64,000 nucleotides of DNA from Chitinispirillum alkaliphilum (GCA_001045525.1 LDWW01000001.1:310001-374000), one strand, 5' to 3'; counted from the stretch's first letter, positions 1 through 8,828 are shown. The notes: generated by a model from the sequence alone, not told the origin. Made by a program: numbers and translations.

Positions 1-1595
1 TGGGTATATGCCTTCAAACCCAGAGCTGCAGGTGAGACAAGCAGCAGTACAAAACAGATGAATATAATCAGGTTAATCGCTTTTCTTGCCCTTTTTTCGC
101 CCACTATGGTTATAAGAGTTTCTCTGCCCATAATCCTGTCCCCTTCGATATCTCTTAAATCAAAGATCAGAGCTCTGAGGTAGCCCAGAACAAATATCCA
201 GACAAAGGAACCCAAGGCGGCAAATCTTAAATCAAAATTATCCTCTATAGCATGGGGAAGAAATGTCAGAACAGTAGCCCAGGCAAGGGCTACAAAGAGA
301 TCCCGTGAGGTGGGGATGTCTTTCAATTTCTTATAGGAGATGAGTTTTCTGAGCCCCCTGGGTACTATTGTAAGGTGATATGCAGAGCCAAGCAGAGTAG
401 AGAAGAGCATCAGGTACAGTGCACTTCTGCTCACAAAAGTACTTATCAGCAGAACTGTGGCTATGCTGGCAGCAGACAACATCAGAACAAGCCGCTTGTG
501 CGCATTATAAAAGTGATACCTTGAAATCCCAAGATGCTGTGTGGATTCGATACAGGTGAGGCTGTTCCACAAATACATTGAGAGAAAATAGAAAAAGGAG
601 AGCGCAGCTCCCTGCAAACTGAAACTGTAGCCCTGAAGAGTACAGGAGACAAAGTAGATAGCGATTGCTCCCAGGGATACGAAAATGTTGAAATTGGCGA
701 AAATGTCAAACAGGTGGAGGCTGATATTTGGAATGTTTTTTTTTTGGGTCTGATTCATGAACTGAAGATAGTCATTTACTCTTTTTATCATCCAGTTGGG
801 CGTTGAGGCACCGGCTGTGATACCGACCACTTTGCAGTGAGAAATTGAATCCCAGTCAATCTCTTTTTCTGTTTCTACTGCAAGAGTAAAGGTGCCGCTG
901 TTCTGAGCGATTTTCGCCAGTCTTTGTGTATTTGCGCTGTTTTTACCTCCGACTACGATTAGAGCATCGACCATACCAGCCAACTTTTCTGTTTCAGCCT
1001 GACGCTGATCGGTGGCAGAGCAGATCGTCTTTTTAACCACAACTTCAGAGTCCTTGTACTTTTTCCCGATCCGCTTGGCTACTTCGTCAAAGTGGGTGCG
1101 GTCGTAGGTGGTTTGGGAAACAAGGCAGATCTTCTCCATCGGGGGAAGTTTTTCCACATCTCTTACATCCCCGACAAGATATCCCTTTTCTCCCGCATAT
1201 CCCATCAGACCTATTACTTCAGCATGCCCTTCATCGCCCGTTATAACAATAGAGTATCCAAGATTTCTGTGTCGCGCAATTACCTTGTGAACTGTTTTAA
1301 CTTTGGGGCAGGTGCCGTCGATTATTTCATGTCCTGCATCGACATATTGGTGCTGGACGTCGGGAGCTACGCCATGAGCCCTGATCAGAATCGTTGACTG
1401 TTGGGTTGGGGGGGTATTTTCATCAATGGCAGTGATTCCCCGCTGTTTGAGCATATCGATGGTCTGTTTGTTGTGTATCAGGGGGCCGAGGGTATATATG
1501 TCATTGTTTTTTGAGCTTGTGCATTCAAGTGCCTGGTCGACGGCTCGTTTTACTCCCATGCAGAAGCCTGCGGTTTGTGCAATAATTATTTTCAT
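1..1595 (-). CDS. ispH: IspH (HMBPP reductase) fused to a UbiA-like prenyltransferase domain, partial
   Basis: The reading frame starts at ATG 1595 and stays open to the left edge (531 codons seen), so the C-terminus is missing. Residues 1-280 are IspH, the [4Fe-4S] enzyme that makes IPP and DMAPP in the last step of the MEP pathway. The three cluster cysteines are visible: C12 in GFCMG, C96 in GTCPKV and C192 in ICSATDQRQ. The family motifs RAHG, SQTTY and GASTPNW are also present. After about residue 290 the chain becomes a run of hydrophobic helices with a UbiA-like second motif, FDLRDIEGDRIMGRETL; this family transfers polyprenyl chains to aromatic or other acceptors in the membrane. I translated the junction codon by codon and found no stop. 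IspH fused to ribosomal protein S1 is known in Clostridia, but I do not recall a fusion to UbiA. The IspH call is secure. The UbiA call is good at family level, with unknown acceptor. Confidence 0.88.
   Translation of the reverse strand, partial: MKIIIAQTAGFCMGVKRAVDQALECTSSKNNDIYTLGPLIHNKQTIDMLKQRGITAIDENTPPTQQSTILIRAHGVAPDVQHQYVDAGHEIIDGTCPKVKTVHKVIARHRNLGYSIVITGDEGHAEVIGLMGYAGEKGYLVGDVRDVEKLPPMEKICLVSQTTYDRTHFDEVAKRIGKKYKDSEVVVKKTICSATDQRQAETEKLAGMVDALIVVGGKNSANTQRLAKIAQNSGTFTLAVETEKEIDWDSISHCKVVGITAGASTPNWMIKRVNDYLQFMNQTQKKNIPNISLHLFDIFANFNIFVSLGAIAIYFVSCTLQGYSFSLQGAALSFFYFLSMYLWNSLTCIESTQHLGISRYHFYNAHKRLVLMLSAASIATVLLISTFVSRSALYLMLFSTLLGSAYHLTIVPRGLRKLISYKKLKDIPTSRDLFVALAWATVLTFLPHAIEDNFDLRFAALGSFVWIFVLGYLRALIFDLRDIEGDRIMGRETLITIVGEKRARKAINLIIFICFVLLLVSPAALGLKAYT
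736..745 (-). other. A10 homopolymer at the IspH/UbiA domain junction
   Basis: The coding strand has ten consecutive A residues around codons 284-287, exactly where the IspH domain ends and the membrane domain begins. Long A tracts can cause RNA polymerase slippage. One extra A would put a TGA about a dozen codons downstream and release a nearly free IspH. One fewer A would enter another frame that stays open to about position 482. Slippage itself is inference. Confidence 0.5.
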
Positions 1596-1824
1596 GACAG
1601 GAACTTATCACTCCGGGTTTTAGAATCGTAATTAGAAAAGGTGTACCGCTTTAACGTCCATAACAACAAATCTGTGCACCGTTTGGTAATATAAAATAGC
1701 AGGCTTACGGAAAAATTCAAAAATTTTATAGCTGCTGCCGGAAAAACTTTAAAATAATTGATTTCACTTTCCGGTAAGTGTGTTCGTTATATAAAGTTGA
1801 GTAATCTTCACCAGAGATTAATAT
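1596..1824. other. Intergenic region between divergent ispH and ABC transporter genes
   Basis: This AT-rich spacer must hold the start regions of both divergent genes. I see no convincing -35/-10 pair with standard spacing, no RNA gene and no strong hairpin. Confidence 0.4.
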
Positions 1825-2718
1825 ATGGTTTTAAAAATAGAGCATCTTTCAAAAACATTTGGCCAAACCGCTGTTTTAAGGAATATTGAGCTGCTGCTTC
1901 AGGAGCAAACCGTCTATGGACTTGTGGGGCTCAATGGAGCGGGGAAAACCACTCTGATCAGGGTAATCCTGGGGTTGCTGGAAAAGGATGCTGGGGAAAT
2001 CTCTGTTTTGGGGTATGCGCCATGGAAACACAGTCCCGGTCTTTACAGAAGAATGGGTGTGGTGCTTGAAAATGATGGTTTTTTTGGCAACATGAGTGTA
2101 AGGGATAACCTGAAGATATTTGCCTCCGCCAAAGGTATAAAATGGAAAGATGCGCAAAGCTACCTTGATCAGTACTGGTCCGGTACAGAAATCTACACTA
2201 CTGAAAAGAAAGTCAAATTTCTTTCGCGGGGGCAGAAGGTGCAGTGTGGTTTGTGCAGGGCTTTTTTAGGCTGGCCGGGATTGTGCGTGTTTGATGAACC
2301 AGCGGCAAGTCTGGATGTAACAGCCTATGAACATCTGAAAATGATGGTTCGGGAGGCCAAAAGTCGGGGAGCCGCTGTAATCATCAGCTCCCATCAGCTT
2401 GAGACCATAGATGACCTTTGTGACAGAGTCGGGATTCTCAGAAATGGTGAGATAGAGGAGTTAAGCTCCGTTTCTGAAAAAAAACAGGGCTGGGTTATAG
2501 CTTCCGACAGCTGCGCTGCGGTGGGGGAGATATTAAGTGCCAATGGTGCTCAACGGGTGGGGTTCTCTGATGGCTACTGGAGACTTACCGTAGAAGATTC
2601 AGAGACACAGATACCCCGTTTTGTCAGTGAACTTGTGAAAGCAGGGTATCAGATCCGTGAAGTAAGTCCGGAGAAAAGGGAATTTTCTGATTCCATAAGG
2701 AACATCTATAACAGTTAG
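1825..2718 (+). CDS. ABC transporter ATP-binding protein
   Basis: This 297-residue nucleotide-binding subunit would power a transporter together with the downstream membrane gene. Walker A (GLNGAGKTT) lies at about 35-43, the signature LSRGQ at 133-137, Walker B CVFDEP near 154-159 and the switch histidine H190 in SSHQ. The Q-loop position appears to carry E (VVLENDGFF), which is common in CcmA/drug-export-type ATPases. About 70 residues follow the ATPase core and may be a regulatory tail. The single small permease downstream suggests an ABC-2 type exporter, as for antibiotics, polysaccharide or NatA-like substrates. The substrate cannot be read from sequence. Confidence 0.9.
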   Translation: MVLKIEHLSKTFGQTAVLRNIELLLQEQTVYGLVGLNGAGKTTLIRVILGLLEKDAGEISVLGYAPWKHSPGLYRRMGVVLENDGFFGNMSVRDNLKIFASAKGIKWKDAQSYLDQYWSGTEIYTTEKKVKFLSRGQKVQCGLCRAFLGWPGLCVFDEPAASLDVTAYEHLKMMVREAKSRGAAVIISSHQLETIDDLCDRVGILRNGEIEELSSVSEKKQGWVIASDSCAAVGEILSANGAQRVGFSDGYWRLTVEDSETQIPRFVSELVKAGYQIREVSPEKREFSDSIRNIYNS

Positions 2719-2833
2719 TTTATCCCGGTTGGAATGGTGCTGACCAAAAAAACGGTTTCAGGAAGTACAATAAGAGCCATGCAGCTGCACAATTGCTCTG
2801 TGATGGTTTTGAATCCTTAACGTTGGAGGAGAT

Positions 2834-3490
2834 TTGACAGGGCTGTCTACAATGCTCAGAAAAGAGTTTAAAAGTTTTGCGGGAAGCGACAGGGGGGTTT
2901 TTGCCGTATACGCAATACTTATCGTGGTATGGAGTTTTCTTCTGGCATCGGGTGATAGTTCTCTTTCCGGAGGACCGTTTCTTTTTATATTCTTCTCTGC
3001 AATAATAACCGCAAATTTTTCCAATACAGTTTTTATCTCCGAACGGATGAACGGGTCACTTGAGATCCTTATAACTTCCGGGCTCTCAAGAAATTCAGTT
3101 TTGTTTGGTAAACTTCTGTTCACAGTGGTTATGACAACGCTTATTGGACTTGCCTGTGCTGCGCTTTCTCTTTTGTGGAGCACCCTCTTGATTGATTATC
3201 ATTTCCTGAGTTTCAGGTTTTCAGACCTTCTTCTCTATACTTCTGCAACAGTTCTCAATGCTGCCGGAAGCGCCTATTTTTCGGTTCGTTTGAGTAGTCC
3301 CCGACTTTTGCATTTTGTTAACCTGTTCATTCTTGGGATCATAATTACACTCTATTCGATAATCTCTTACTTTTACTCACCGGGTGTATGGCTTTTGCTT
3401 CTCCTGCTCTTACTTCCAGCGCTATGGTTTGTGTTGCTTGCTCAAAAGCAATTTGCAGGAGAGAGGATAATCCAGCCTGTTATTCTTTAA
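2834..3490 (+). CDS. ABC-2 type membrane permease
   Basis: This 218-residue hydrophobic protein has about six membrane segments, beginning near residue 24 (VYAILIVVWSFLLA), and the ABC-2 style stretch ISERMNGSLEILITSGLSR, which resembles the coupling helix region of such permeases. I chose the TTG start at 2834 because GGAGG at 2825-2829 lies at proper distance; the first ATG (2852) is too far from it. It follows the ATPase gene by 115 bp and is probably its membrane partner. It is short for this family, so it likely works as a dimer. Its last 11 bp overlap the end of the convergent gene at 3480. Confidence 0.82.
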   Translation: MTGLSTMLRKEFKSFAGSDRGVFAVYAILIVVWSFLLASGDSSLSGGPFLFIFFSAIITANFSNTVFISERMNGSLEILITSGLSRNSVLFGKLLFTVVMTTLIGLACAALSLLWSTLLIDYHFLSFRFSDLLLYTSATVLNAAGSAYFSVRLSSPRLLHFVNLFILGIIITLYSIISYFYSPGVWLLLLLLLLPALWFVLLAQKQFAGERIIQPVIL

Positions 3491-4631
3491 CCTGCCGGGG
3501 TTCTGTGATTGCAGAGGCTATGCGGAGGTTTATGCTGTCAACCTGCACTCTTAAGAAATGTGACGGTTTTCTGATGAAATTGACTACCGATTTGATTGAT
3601 CTCTTTTTTCCAACTCCACTTATTGTTTCAGGAAAAAGCTCCAGAGCAATTATTCCAGCATCGAGAGTGGAACTTTTATGCGGAAATGCTCTTCCGATCA
3701 AACTGAAAAACAGATCATGAAACCTGAATTTCCGGAATATGTGAGTCGCTTCAAGCCAGGCCCATAAACGGAGCCACTGTACTGCAGTTTTCTGCAAACC
3801 CTCAATTGTCAGAAACGGAACAGCATCGAGACTGGTCCCGTAGGAAAAGATGAGATGAATAAATCCTGTAAAGAGGAATATCCAGTAAAATTTCAGCGGA
3901 AATAGAATTGTGCGCCAGTTCCAGTTATCAATTTTCAGGCAGATGATGCTGATAACAGCAACCGCTGAAAGCAAAATCAGGTAATCAGTGGTAAAAAGCA
4001 GAGCAATGCTGACTGTCAACATCAGGGTGGCTGCCAGTTTGTCTCTCAGACATGTTTTGGAAATCTTTCGGTTTATCTTTGGTGTGTCATCATTCTCTGA
4101 AATGTCGGGATCTGGCAGAATTCTTATAAACACCGGAACCAGTGCTCCTACCATACTACCCAGTATCATAGCGGCAATAATCATGAACGGAAGCTGATAA
4201 AAAATCCTGAAATTTCTTGCCATAAAAAGGTACACAACCCCAAGCTGGCCAAGGTTATGAAAGAGTGCGCCAACCATACCAAGTCCCACGGTCCCGAGAT
4301 GGTTTCTCTTACCCAAAATACTCCAGAGAATTCCCATCGCGCAGGTAGAAAGTACTCCTCCCCCCAATCCCAGAGAGAGGGTAAGAAGTGAAAAGCCAAA
4401 ATAGAATCCGGATATCCACACACGTAAAACAGTGAACAGAACAGCATCAGTCGTGCCGTACTTGATTATCCAGATCATGGTTATGACATTAGAGAGCCCG
4501 GGTTTTAGCCAGGGAAGAAATGGCAGACGGGGGAATGCAAGTTCAAGTGCATTGATTGCTATGGCGAGCAGAAGCCAGCTGGTTTTGGTTGCTAACTGCG
4601 AATTTTGTTTCGGCTCAGTAAGTGATTGCAT
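3480..4631 (-). CDS. Gx transporter (heptaprenyl diphosphate synthase component I-like) fused to an EcfT-like membrane domain
   Basis: This is a 383-residue membrane protein. Residues 1-180 match the Gx transporter/Hpre_diP_synt_I family: LPFLPWLKPGLSNVITM, then glycine-rich helices with TLSLGLGGGVLS and GALFHNLGQLGVVYL. These proteins resemble substrate-binding (S) components of ECF transporters and usually sit beside a NusG-domain-II protein, as here. Residues 195-370 look like an EcfT/CbiQ transmembrane component: an LRDKLAATLML opening, four helices, then a GLQKTAVQWLRLWAWLEATH stretch. An S-like and a T-like part in one chain is unusual, and no ECF ATPase gene lies next to it. It overlaps the upstream NusG-II gene by 17 bp, so the two are probably translated together. 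The first half is firm; the EcfT assignment is by pattern only. Confidence 0.72.
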   Translation of the reverse strand: MQSLTEPKQNSQLATKTSWLLLAIAINALELAFPRLPFLPWLKPGLSNVITMIWIIKYGTTDAVLFTVLRVWISGFYFGFSLLTLSLGLGGGVLSTCAMGILWSILGKRNHLGTVGLGMVGALFHNLGQLGVVYLFMARNFRIFYQLPFMIIAAMILGSMVGALVPVFIRILPDPDISENDDTPKINRKISKTCLRDKLAATLMLTVSIALLFTTDYLILLSAVAVISIICLKIDNWNWRTILFPLKFYWIFLFTGFIHLIFSYGTSLDAVPFLTIEGLQKTAVQWLRLWAWLEATHIFRKFRFHDLFFSLIGRAFPHKSSTLDAGIIALELFPETISGVGKKRSIKSVVNFIRKPSHFLRVQVDSINLRIASAITEPRQVKE

Positions 4632-5004
4632 CTATCTGCTCGTTATCTCCGGATGAATGAATCTGAACAAGAAGACGATTGGGGACACATATAAGCTGCT
4701 CGTATGAACGGTGAATGTAACCGGATCGTCTGCAAATCTGGTGAGGACAGTTAACCGAATTTATCCAGGTTTTGCCTTCAGAGATGGATATGCCAACAGG
4801 ACCGTTTTCTCCGTTAACCAAAACATGGGCATCTTCATTGAGCGGATATCGGGCAATGACTCTGTTGTCTCTGAATATGACTACAAGCTCAGGGTGGGAA
4901 GATTGCAGCATGGGCCATATAAGAACCGCTCCCGTAAGGAGAATCGCTGCAACCAGGAAATCCCCGGCACGCAGATGTTTTACATTCTGAAGGTCTGTTT
5001 TCAC
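4615..5004 (-). CDS. NusG domain II-containing protein
   Basis: This 129-residue protein has one N-terminal membrane anchor (about residues 14-32, FLVAAILLTGAVLIWPML), then a small extracytoplasmic beta domain. The features VINGENGP-like (VLVNGENGPVGISI), NCPHQICRRSG and ICVPNRLLVQI are hallmarks of the NusG_II family (PF07009). In established genomes this family pairs with Gx transporters and often with Rnf or ApbE genes. Here the partner overlaps downstream. The start is GTG 5004, with no strong ribosome-binding site. The role is unknown; a redox or substrate-capture function with the transporter is inference. Confidence 0.8.
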   Translation of the reverse strand: MKTDLQNVKHLRAGDFLVAAILLTGAVLIWPMLQSSHPELVVIFRDNRVIARYPLNEDAHVLVNGENGPVGISISEGKTWINSVNCPHQICRRSGYIHRSYEQLICVPNRLLVQIHSSGDNEQIDAITY

Positions 5005-5037
5005 AATCTGTTCACAGGCGAAAATGGGTGGTGTCGC

Positions 5038-5883
5038 TCAATACCTGACTACGGTTTTGGCAAAGTATTTATGATTGCGTACTCCCAGTTTCACAGAAAC
5101 AGGAAGGGAATAATCTTCCCAGCATCTGTATAGTGAGGGTTCACACTGTTTGATTTCCAGAAAGGCAACACGGTAGATACTGGGGCTCTGTTCTGTTTTG
5201 GATATAAAATGCTCGGTGAGAATTTCTGCCTTGTGGCGCACCCGTGTGTTGACCGAATCTGCAGGAAAATGGTATGATTCCAGTTCGTACTTGTTCAGTA
5301 CCCCGTTTCTGTCGAAGTAAAATGTGCCTCTGAAATAGCCTTCACCTATAGGAATGGAGTCGACCCGGTAGAAAAGTCCCCGGTTTTCTATGCTGCTGTG
5401 AGGTATTCTTGATATGAGCCATTCAAAACTTTTTCGGGAGATTCTACCAGGTATGTCATAAAAGTCGATAGGGCTTTGTTCCAGTGCCGCAAGTTCTTCC
5501 ATAACTGTAAGGGAATCCCTTTCTGCAGTTTCTTTCTTTTTGCGAATAGCCTCGATTTTCCCCTCTGTGGTTAATGTGTTTTCGATTTCCCTTTGATGCC
5601 AATTTACGACTTCGCAGGGACGTATATCTTTTGGGTTCAGGTCTGTATCGCTGAGAAATCTCATTTTTATCTCAGGGAAAGAGTCAGAATGAACTATGCT
5701 GTCTACGCTGTTTTTCCATTCAAGTATGACAGCAAGCGGTGTTGAGGTACTGTGACCTGTACAGAGGTGGTAGTCTTCTCTGATTCTCTGCTCGAGAGTG
5801 TCAAGTAACGTGTGCTCAGAATCCAGGTTGTTTGATATGCATACACTTACAGTGAACAGTATGGTAAGAAAAATTTTTGACAT
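5038..5883 (-). CDS. Secreted protein of unknown function
   Basis: I place the start at ATG 5883, giving 281 residues. It begins with a signal sequence (MSKIFLTILFTVSVC), whose cysteine might be a poor lipobox. A longer open frame exists upstream to 6336, but that part lies antisense-free in another frame of the neighbouring gene and reads as low-complexity shadow. The mature chain is rich in charged residues and has a central coiled-coil-like stretch (IEAIRKKKETAERDSLTVMEEL, around residue 125). I do not recognise a domain. It begins 4 bp after the end of the upstream gene, so it belongs to the MoxR-like ATPase operon. Confidence 0.7.
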   Translation of the reverse strand: MSKIFLTILFTVSVCISNNLDSEHTLLDTLEQRIREDYHLCTGHSTSTPLAVILEWKNSVDSIVHSDSFPEIKMRFLSDTDLNPKDIRPCEVVNWHQREIENTLTTEGKIEAIRKKKETAERDSLTVMEELAALEQSPIDFYDIPGRISRKSFEWLISRIPHSSIENRGLFYRVDSIPIGEGYFRGTFYFDRNGVLNKYELESYHFPADSVNTRVRHKAEILTEHFISKTEQSPSIYRVAFLEIKQCEPSLYRCWEDYSLPVSVKLGVRNHKYFAKTVVRY

Positions 5884-5887
5884 TGGT

Positions 5888-7711
5888 TCAATCTCCGATA
5901 AATCCAGAAGCCCAGCTTCTGACCTCTTTGCCGTTGAGGATATGAAATCTTCGCAGCCTCCTGAGGGTTTCGTTTGAGAATGTTGATAGTGGCAGCCACA
6001 CAAGTTTCTTGTTGTGTTTTGCCGCAAGATTGCAGATCTCCAGCCCCGGTCTTTTTGATGCCACATATGCCACTGCTTTCTCTTTGCTGAACAACAGGGC
6101 TCCTGCCGTAAGTTGATATGCGCAGCTTTTGTTTGATCTGCCGAAAAGTTCAAAGGCACTGGGAATAGATCTTGGGGGAAAAAGCAGTGATAAACCCCCG
6201 TATGTGCACCGGGCAATACCTGGTCCCAGTATATCTTCAAATGGGTCTGAGGCAAAAAATGTAAGAGTGGACTCCTGATCGTGCTCTGCATACCAGACTG
6301 TGCGGTGAGGATATCTCTCATCATGATCCTCATCAAATATTATTACCACCGTATCCAACTTACCTCTTACGGGTGGAATCTCCTTTATATAGATATCACC
6401 GGTATGCCAGTTGCGAAGTGTTTCTCTGATGTCTATTCCGTCTTTCACCGAACAGGTGAATTTTTCCGATTTGCAGAAGTTTTCATTTAAAACACGTAAT
6501 GCCTTTTTTCTCAGATGTGTATTGAATGTCTCTATTCTGATATCTTCAGGTTCATGGGAGCACATCCCGTGTGGGTTCCAGGTATAACGGTACTTTCTGT
6601 TTCTTACAAGAGCTGGATCGGGTTTGATTGAAAGTTTTTTCCACTGCAGGTCGATATCACGAAAAAGGTTTATGGCCTCAAAGGTTTGCCTCTCCTGATG
6701 ATTTCCCGAAATTGACAGTGAAACTTTATCTATCCCGGCATTCATCACCATACCCTCTTTTTCAAAAGGAAGGAATGGGTAGTACCGTGCACTTTGCAGA
6801 ATTTTAAGACCATAGGAGTTTCCCCCCACTCCTTTAGCCGCTTCAACTATATCGGGAAGTGACGGGGTAAATCTTCCGTCCGTCACTGTGAGATTGCGAA
6901 GAAATGTGAGAGCGCTTTGGATGCGTACAGGGGAGAGCTGAACGATGGAATCCTCTTCCATGTAGTCGGTACGTGTTTCGCGGAACAGATCTTTAATGAC
7001 CTCTGTAGAATCTATGGGATTGCTGAATAGGTCCAGTCGCTCCATTTCGCTTTTACCTGCAATAAAAGGAAGTTCTCCGAGAGCAAAATAGAGATGGTCG
7101 GGATTAATTATTCTGCTAATGATTTCAGGGGTAAAATCTGTGTCAAACCGGAGATTATATGTTTTTTCCTGATCAAAATGTTTAATAACAGAAGCATATC
7201 TTCGGAAGTGAACCAGTGCCAGAATGTTTTTCTCTGATGCCCTGAGATGGTGAAGCTTGTGAGCGATATGGGTTGAAGCGATATCATCATTGGAGTCGCT
7301 CTGTGCCAGTCCTGCAGCATTAAGGCAGAGAGTTGAGTAGATGTCAAAACCTAAACTTTTCATCGCATACTCATCGGGCAGAGAGCGCAGGGGAGAGGGA
7401 CGGAAAAGTTCGGGGCTTCCGATGCAGTGAAAGGGTATTCTTCTTTGTCGTGCCTGACGGACAGCTTCTACAGCAGCATCGCAGGGGTCAATGGGAAGGT
7501 AATACAACAAATCCTCAAACCCCTTTGCTACAAGAGCAGAAATAATAGGAAGCTTGTCAACAGCTTCGCCGATTTCATTCTGGAAAACAGCTGGTATGTC
7601 TACAGCTACACAGTCAAACTTTTCATTTGAGAAAAGTTCCCGGATATGATGGGCAAAGGCGATCTTTCCATGAAGAATGGGTAGAATCTTTATAGATGGT
7701 GTTAGTTTCAC
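5888..7711 (-). CDS. Unknown 607-residue protein partnered with a MoxR-like ATPase
   Basis: I chose GTG 7711 as start: it lies 1 bp after the ATPase stop and has AGAGGA about 8 bases upstream, while the earlier ATG would overlap the ATPase gene. I do not recognise the family with certainty. The N-terminal 220 residues have a pattern seen in the TraB/GumN-EreA/ChaN fold superfamily: an LPILHG opening, a DCVAVDIP strand, RIPFHCIGSPE, and later LALVHFRRYASVI. This recalls the DUF5682-type partners of MoxR ATPases, but that is an inference from motifs. The C-terminal half (VVIIFDEDHDERYPHRTVWY and after) is unrecognised. There is no signal peptide or membrane segment, so it is probably cytoplasmic and works with the ATPase. 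Confidence 0.72.
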   Translation of the reverse strand: MKLTPSIKILPILHGKIAFAHHIRELFSNEKFDCVAVDIPAVFQNEIGEAVDKLPIISALVAKGFEDLLYYLPIDPCDAAVEAVRQARQRRIPFHCIGSPELFRPSPLRSLPDEYAMKSLGFDIYSTLCLNAAGLAQSDSNDDIASTHIAHKLHHLRASEKNILALVHFRRYASVIKHFDQEKTYNLRFDTDFTPEIISRIINPDHLYFALGELPFIAGKSEMERLDLFSNPIDSTEVIKDLFRETRTDYMEEDSIVQLSPVRIQSALTFLRNLTVTDGRFTPSLPDIVEAAKGVGGNSYGLKILQSARYYPFLPFEKEGMVMNAGIDKVSLSISGNHQERQTFEAINLFRDIDLQWKKLSIKPDPALVRNRKYRYTWNPHGMCSHEPEDIRIETFNTHLRKKALRVLNENFCKSEKFTCSVKDGIDIRETLRNWHTGDIYIKEIPPVRGKLDTVVIIFDEDHDERYPHRTVWYAEHDQESTLTFFASDPFEDILGPGIARCTYGGLSLLFPPRSIPSAFELFGRSNKSCAYQLTAGALLFSKEKAVAYVASKRPGLEICNLAAKHNKKLVWLPLSTFSNETLRRLRRFHILNGKEVRSWASGFIGD

Positions 7712-7712
7712 A

Positions 7713-8636
7713 TCAGAAATCCTCTTGTGAATCCGGGTTAAGATCGTCCTCATCGGGAAAGAACAGGTCGCCAAGATTCATGGCCGGGAGGTGATCATTT
7801 TTTCTCCGCTCTGCAAGTTTTTCCAGGTCAAGGGCCTCTTCTCCAAGAATCTGGGCTAAAGCACTTCTGAAAAGAGACTCTGTATCTGCAGTCTGGTCAC
7901 TTTGGCGCAGCTTCAATGTGTACCGCATGGTGTTGATTCCATCACGTATGGAGTAGGGCAGATCCAGTTTATGCGCAGACTGAAGATATTCAACGCACAT
8001 CTCCAGAACTTCTTCGCTGCTGAATGGAATATTATAGGATAGAATCCTAAGCTCATCCTGGCGGTTTGGGAACGGGATCTGAATACCCGGCTGCAGTCTT
8101 GACATGATATAGTCGGGGATTTCAAATGTAGAGGAGTCTTCATTCATGGTGATCGCTGCCCTGAAATCCCTGTGTGCAGATATGGTTATCCCAGCCACAA
8201 GGGATTCTGCTGTTCGGCGATGGTCAAAAAGACCAGCCAGTGAAGCCCAGGACTTTTCAGACATCCTGTTTCCTTCGTCAAGAATAGCAACGCCTCCGGT
8301 TAATGCTGCACTCAACAACGGACTTGCATGATAGGAAATATGTCCCTGATCCGAAAGTACCGGGGACACAAGAAGATCTTCCGGGCGTGTATCGGATGTA
8401 CACTGCATTATGTATACCGGTTTCTGAAGCTGTTGGGCGGCAGCCATGGCAAGTGTTGTTTTTCCAATACCGGGATGACCGATTATACGCGGCGTCAAAG
8501 GAAGATCATTTTGGTCGATCACAAGCCAGCAGGCAAGCAATTGCCTTAATGGCTCACTCTGACCTATCCACTCCACAGTCGATGCCACTGGATGAGAGAG
8601 CAGTAGTTTTACATTGTCAATGGTTATGTGTTCCAT
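7713..8636 (-). CDS. MoxR-like AAA+ ATPase
   Basis: This 307-residue AAA+ protein has Walker A GHPGIGKTT at 53-61, Walker B GGVAILDEGNR at about 114-124, and a sensor-1 strand AAITMNED near 160, followed by a PDYIMSRLQPG stretch with a candidate arginine finger. This is the AAA_5/MoxR layout; such ATPases act as remodelling chaperones, usually with a VWA-domain partner. No VWA gene is present here. Instead the next gene encodes an unknown protein starting 1 bp later. It is the first gene of a five-gene minus-strand operon. The C-terminal tail is acidic (FFPDEDDLNPDSQEDF). Confidence 0.88.
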   Translation of the reverse strand: MEHITIDNVKLLLSHPVASTVEWIGQSEPLRQLLACWLVIDQNDLPLTPRIIGHPGIGKTTLAMAAAQQLQKPVYIMQCTSDTRPEDLLVSPVLSDQGHISYHASPLLSAALTGGVAILDEGNRMSEKSWASLAGLFDHRRTAESLVAGITISAHRDFRAAITMNEDSSTFEIPDYIMSRLQPGIQIPFPNRQDELRILSYNIPFSSEEVLEMCVEYLQSAHKLDLPYSIRDGINTMRYTLKLRQSDQTADTESLFRSALAQILGEEALDLEKLAERRKNDHLPAMNLGDLFFPDEDDLNPDSQEDF

Positions 8637-8828
8637 AAATTCTCTGAATCTTTCCTGTTGGTATTCTATATAATTTTATATTCCGGCAGCTATATATCCA
8701 AATAGAAGAAAATACGAAATAGTAACGGGGAAAATCTAATCACAGTGAGTTTTTCTCTGCATTGAAAATAGCTAAACCAATATTCTCAGAGAAACATCAG
8801 GATAAAAGGGGGAGACTCAGTTTTGTTG
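8637..8828. other. Upstream region of the MoxR-like operon
   Basis: AT-rich leader between the ATPase start and the DUF2225 terminator. Reading leftwards, an AT-rich element (TATAAAATTATA, near 8670-8681) could be part of a -10 region, but no well-spaced -35 box is clear. No gene is seen. Confidence 0.35.

Noticed and set aside
5884-6336. N-terminal extension of the secreted-protein ORF (5038-5883) giving 432 residues
   Set aside because: It overlaps the long 607-residue gene on the same strand, has no ribosome site, and the true start has a signal peptide at 5883.
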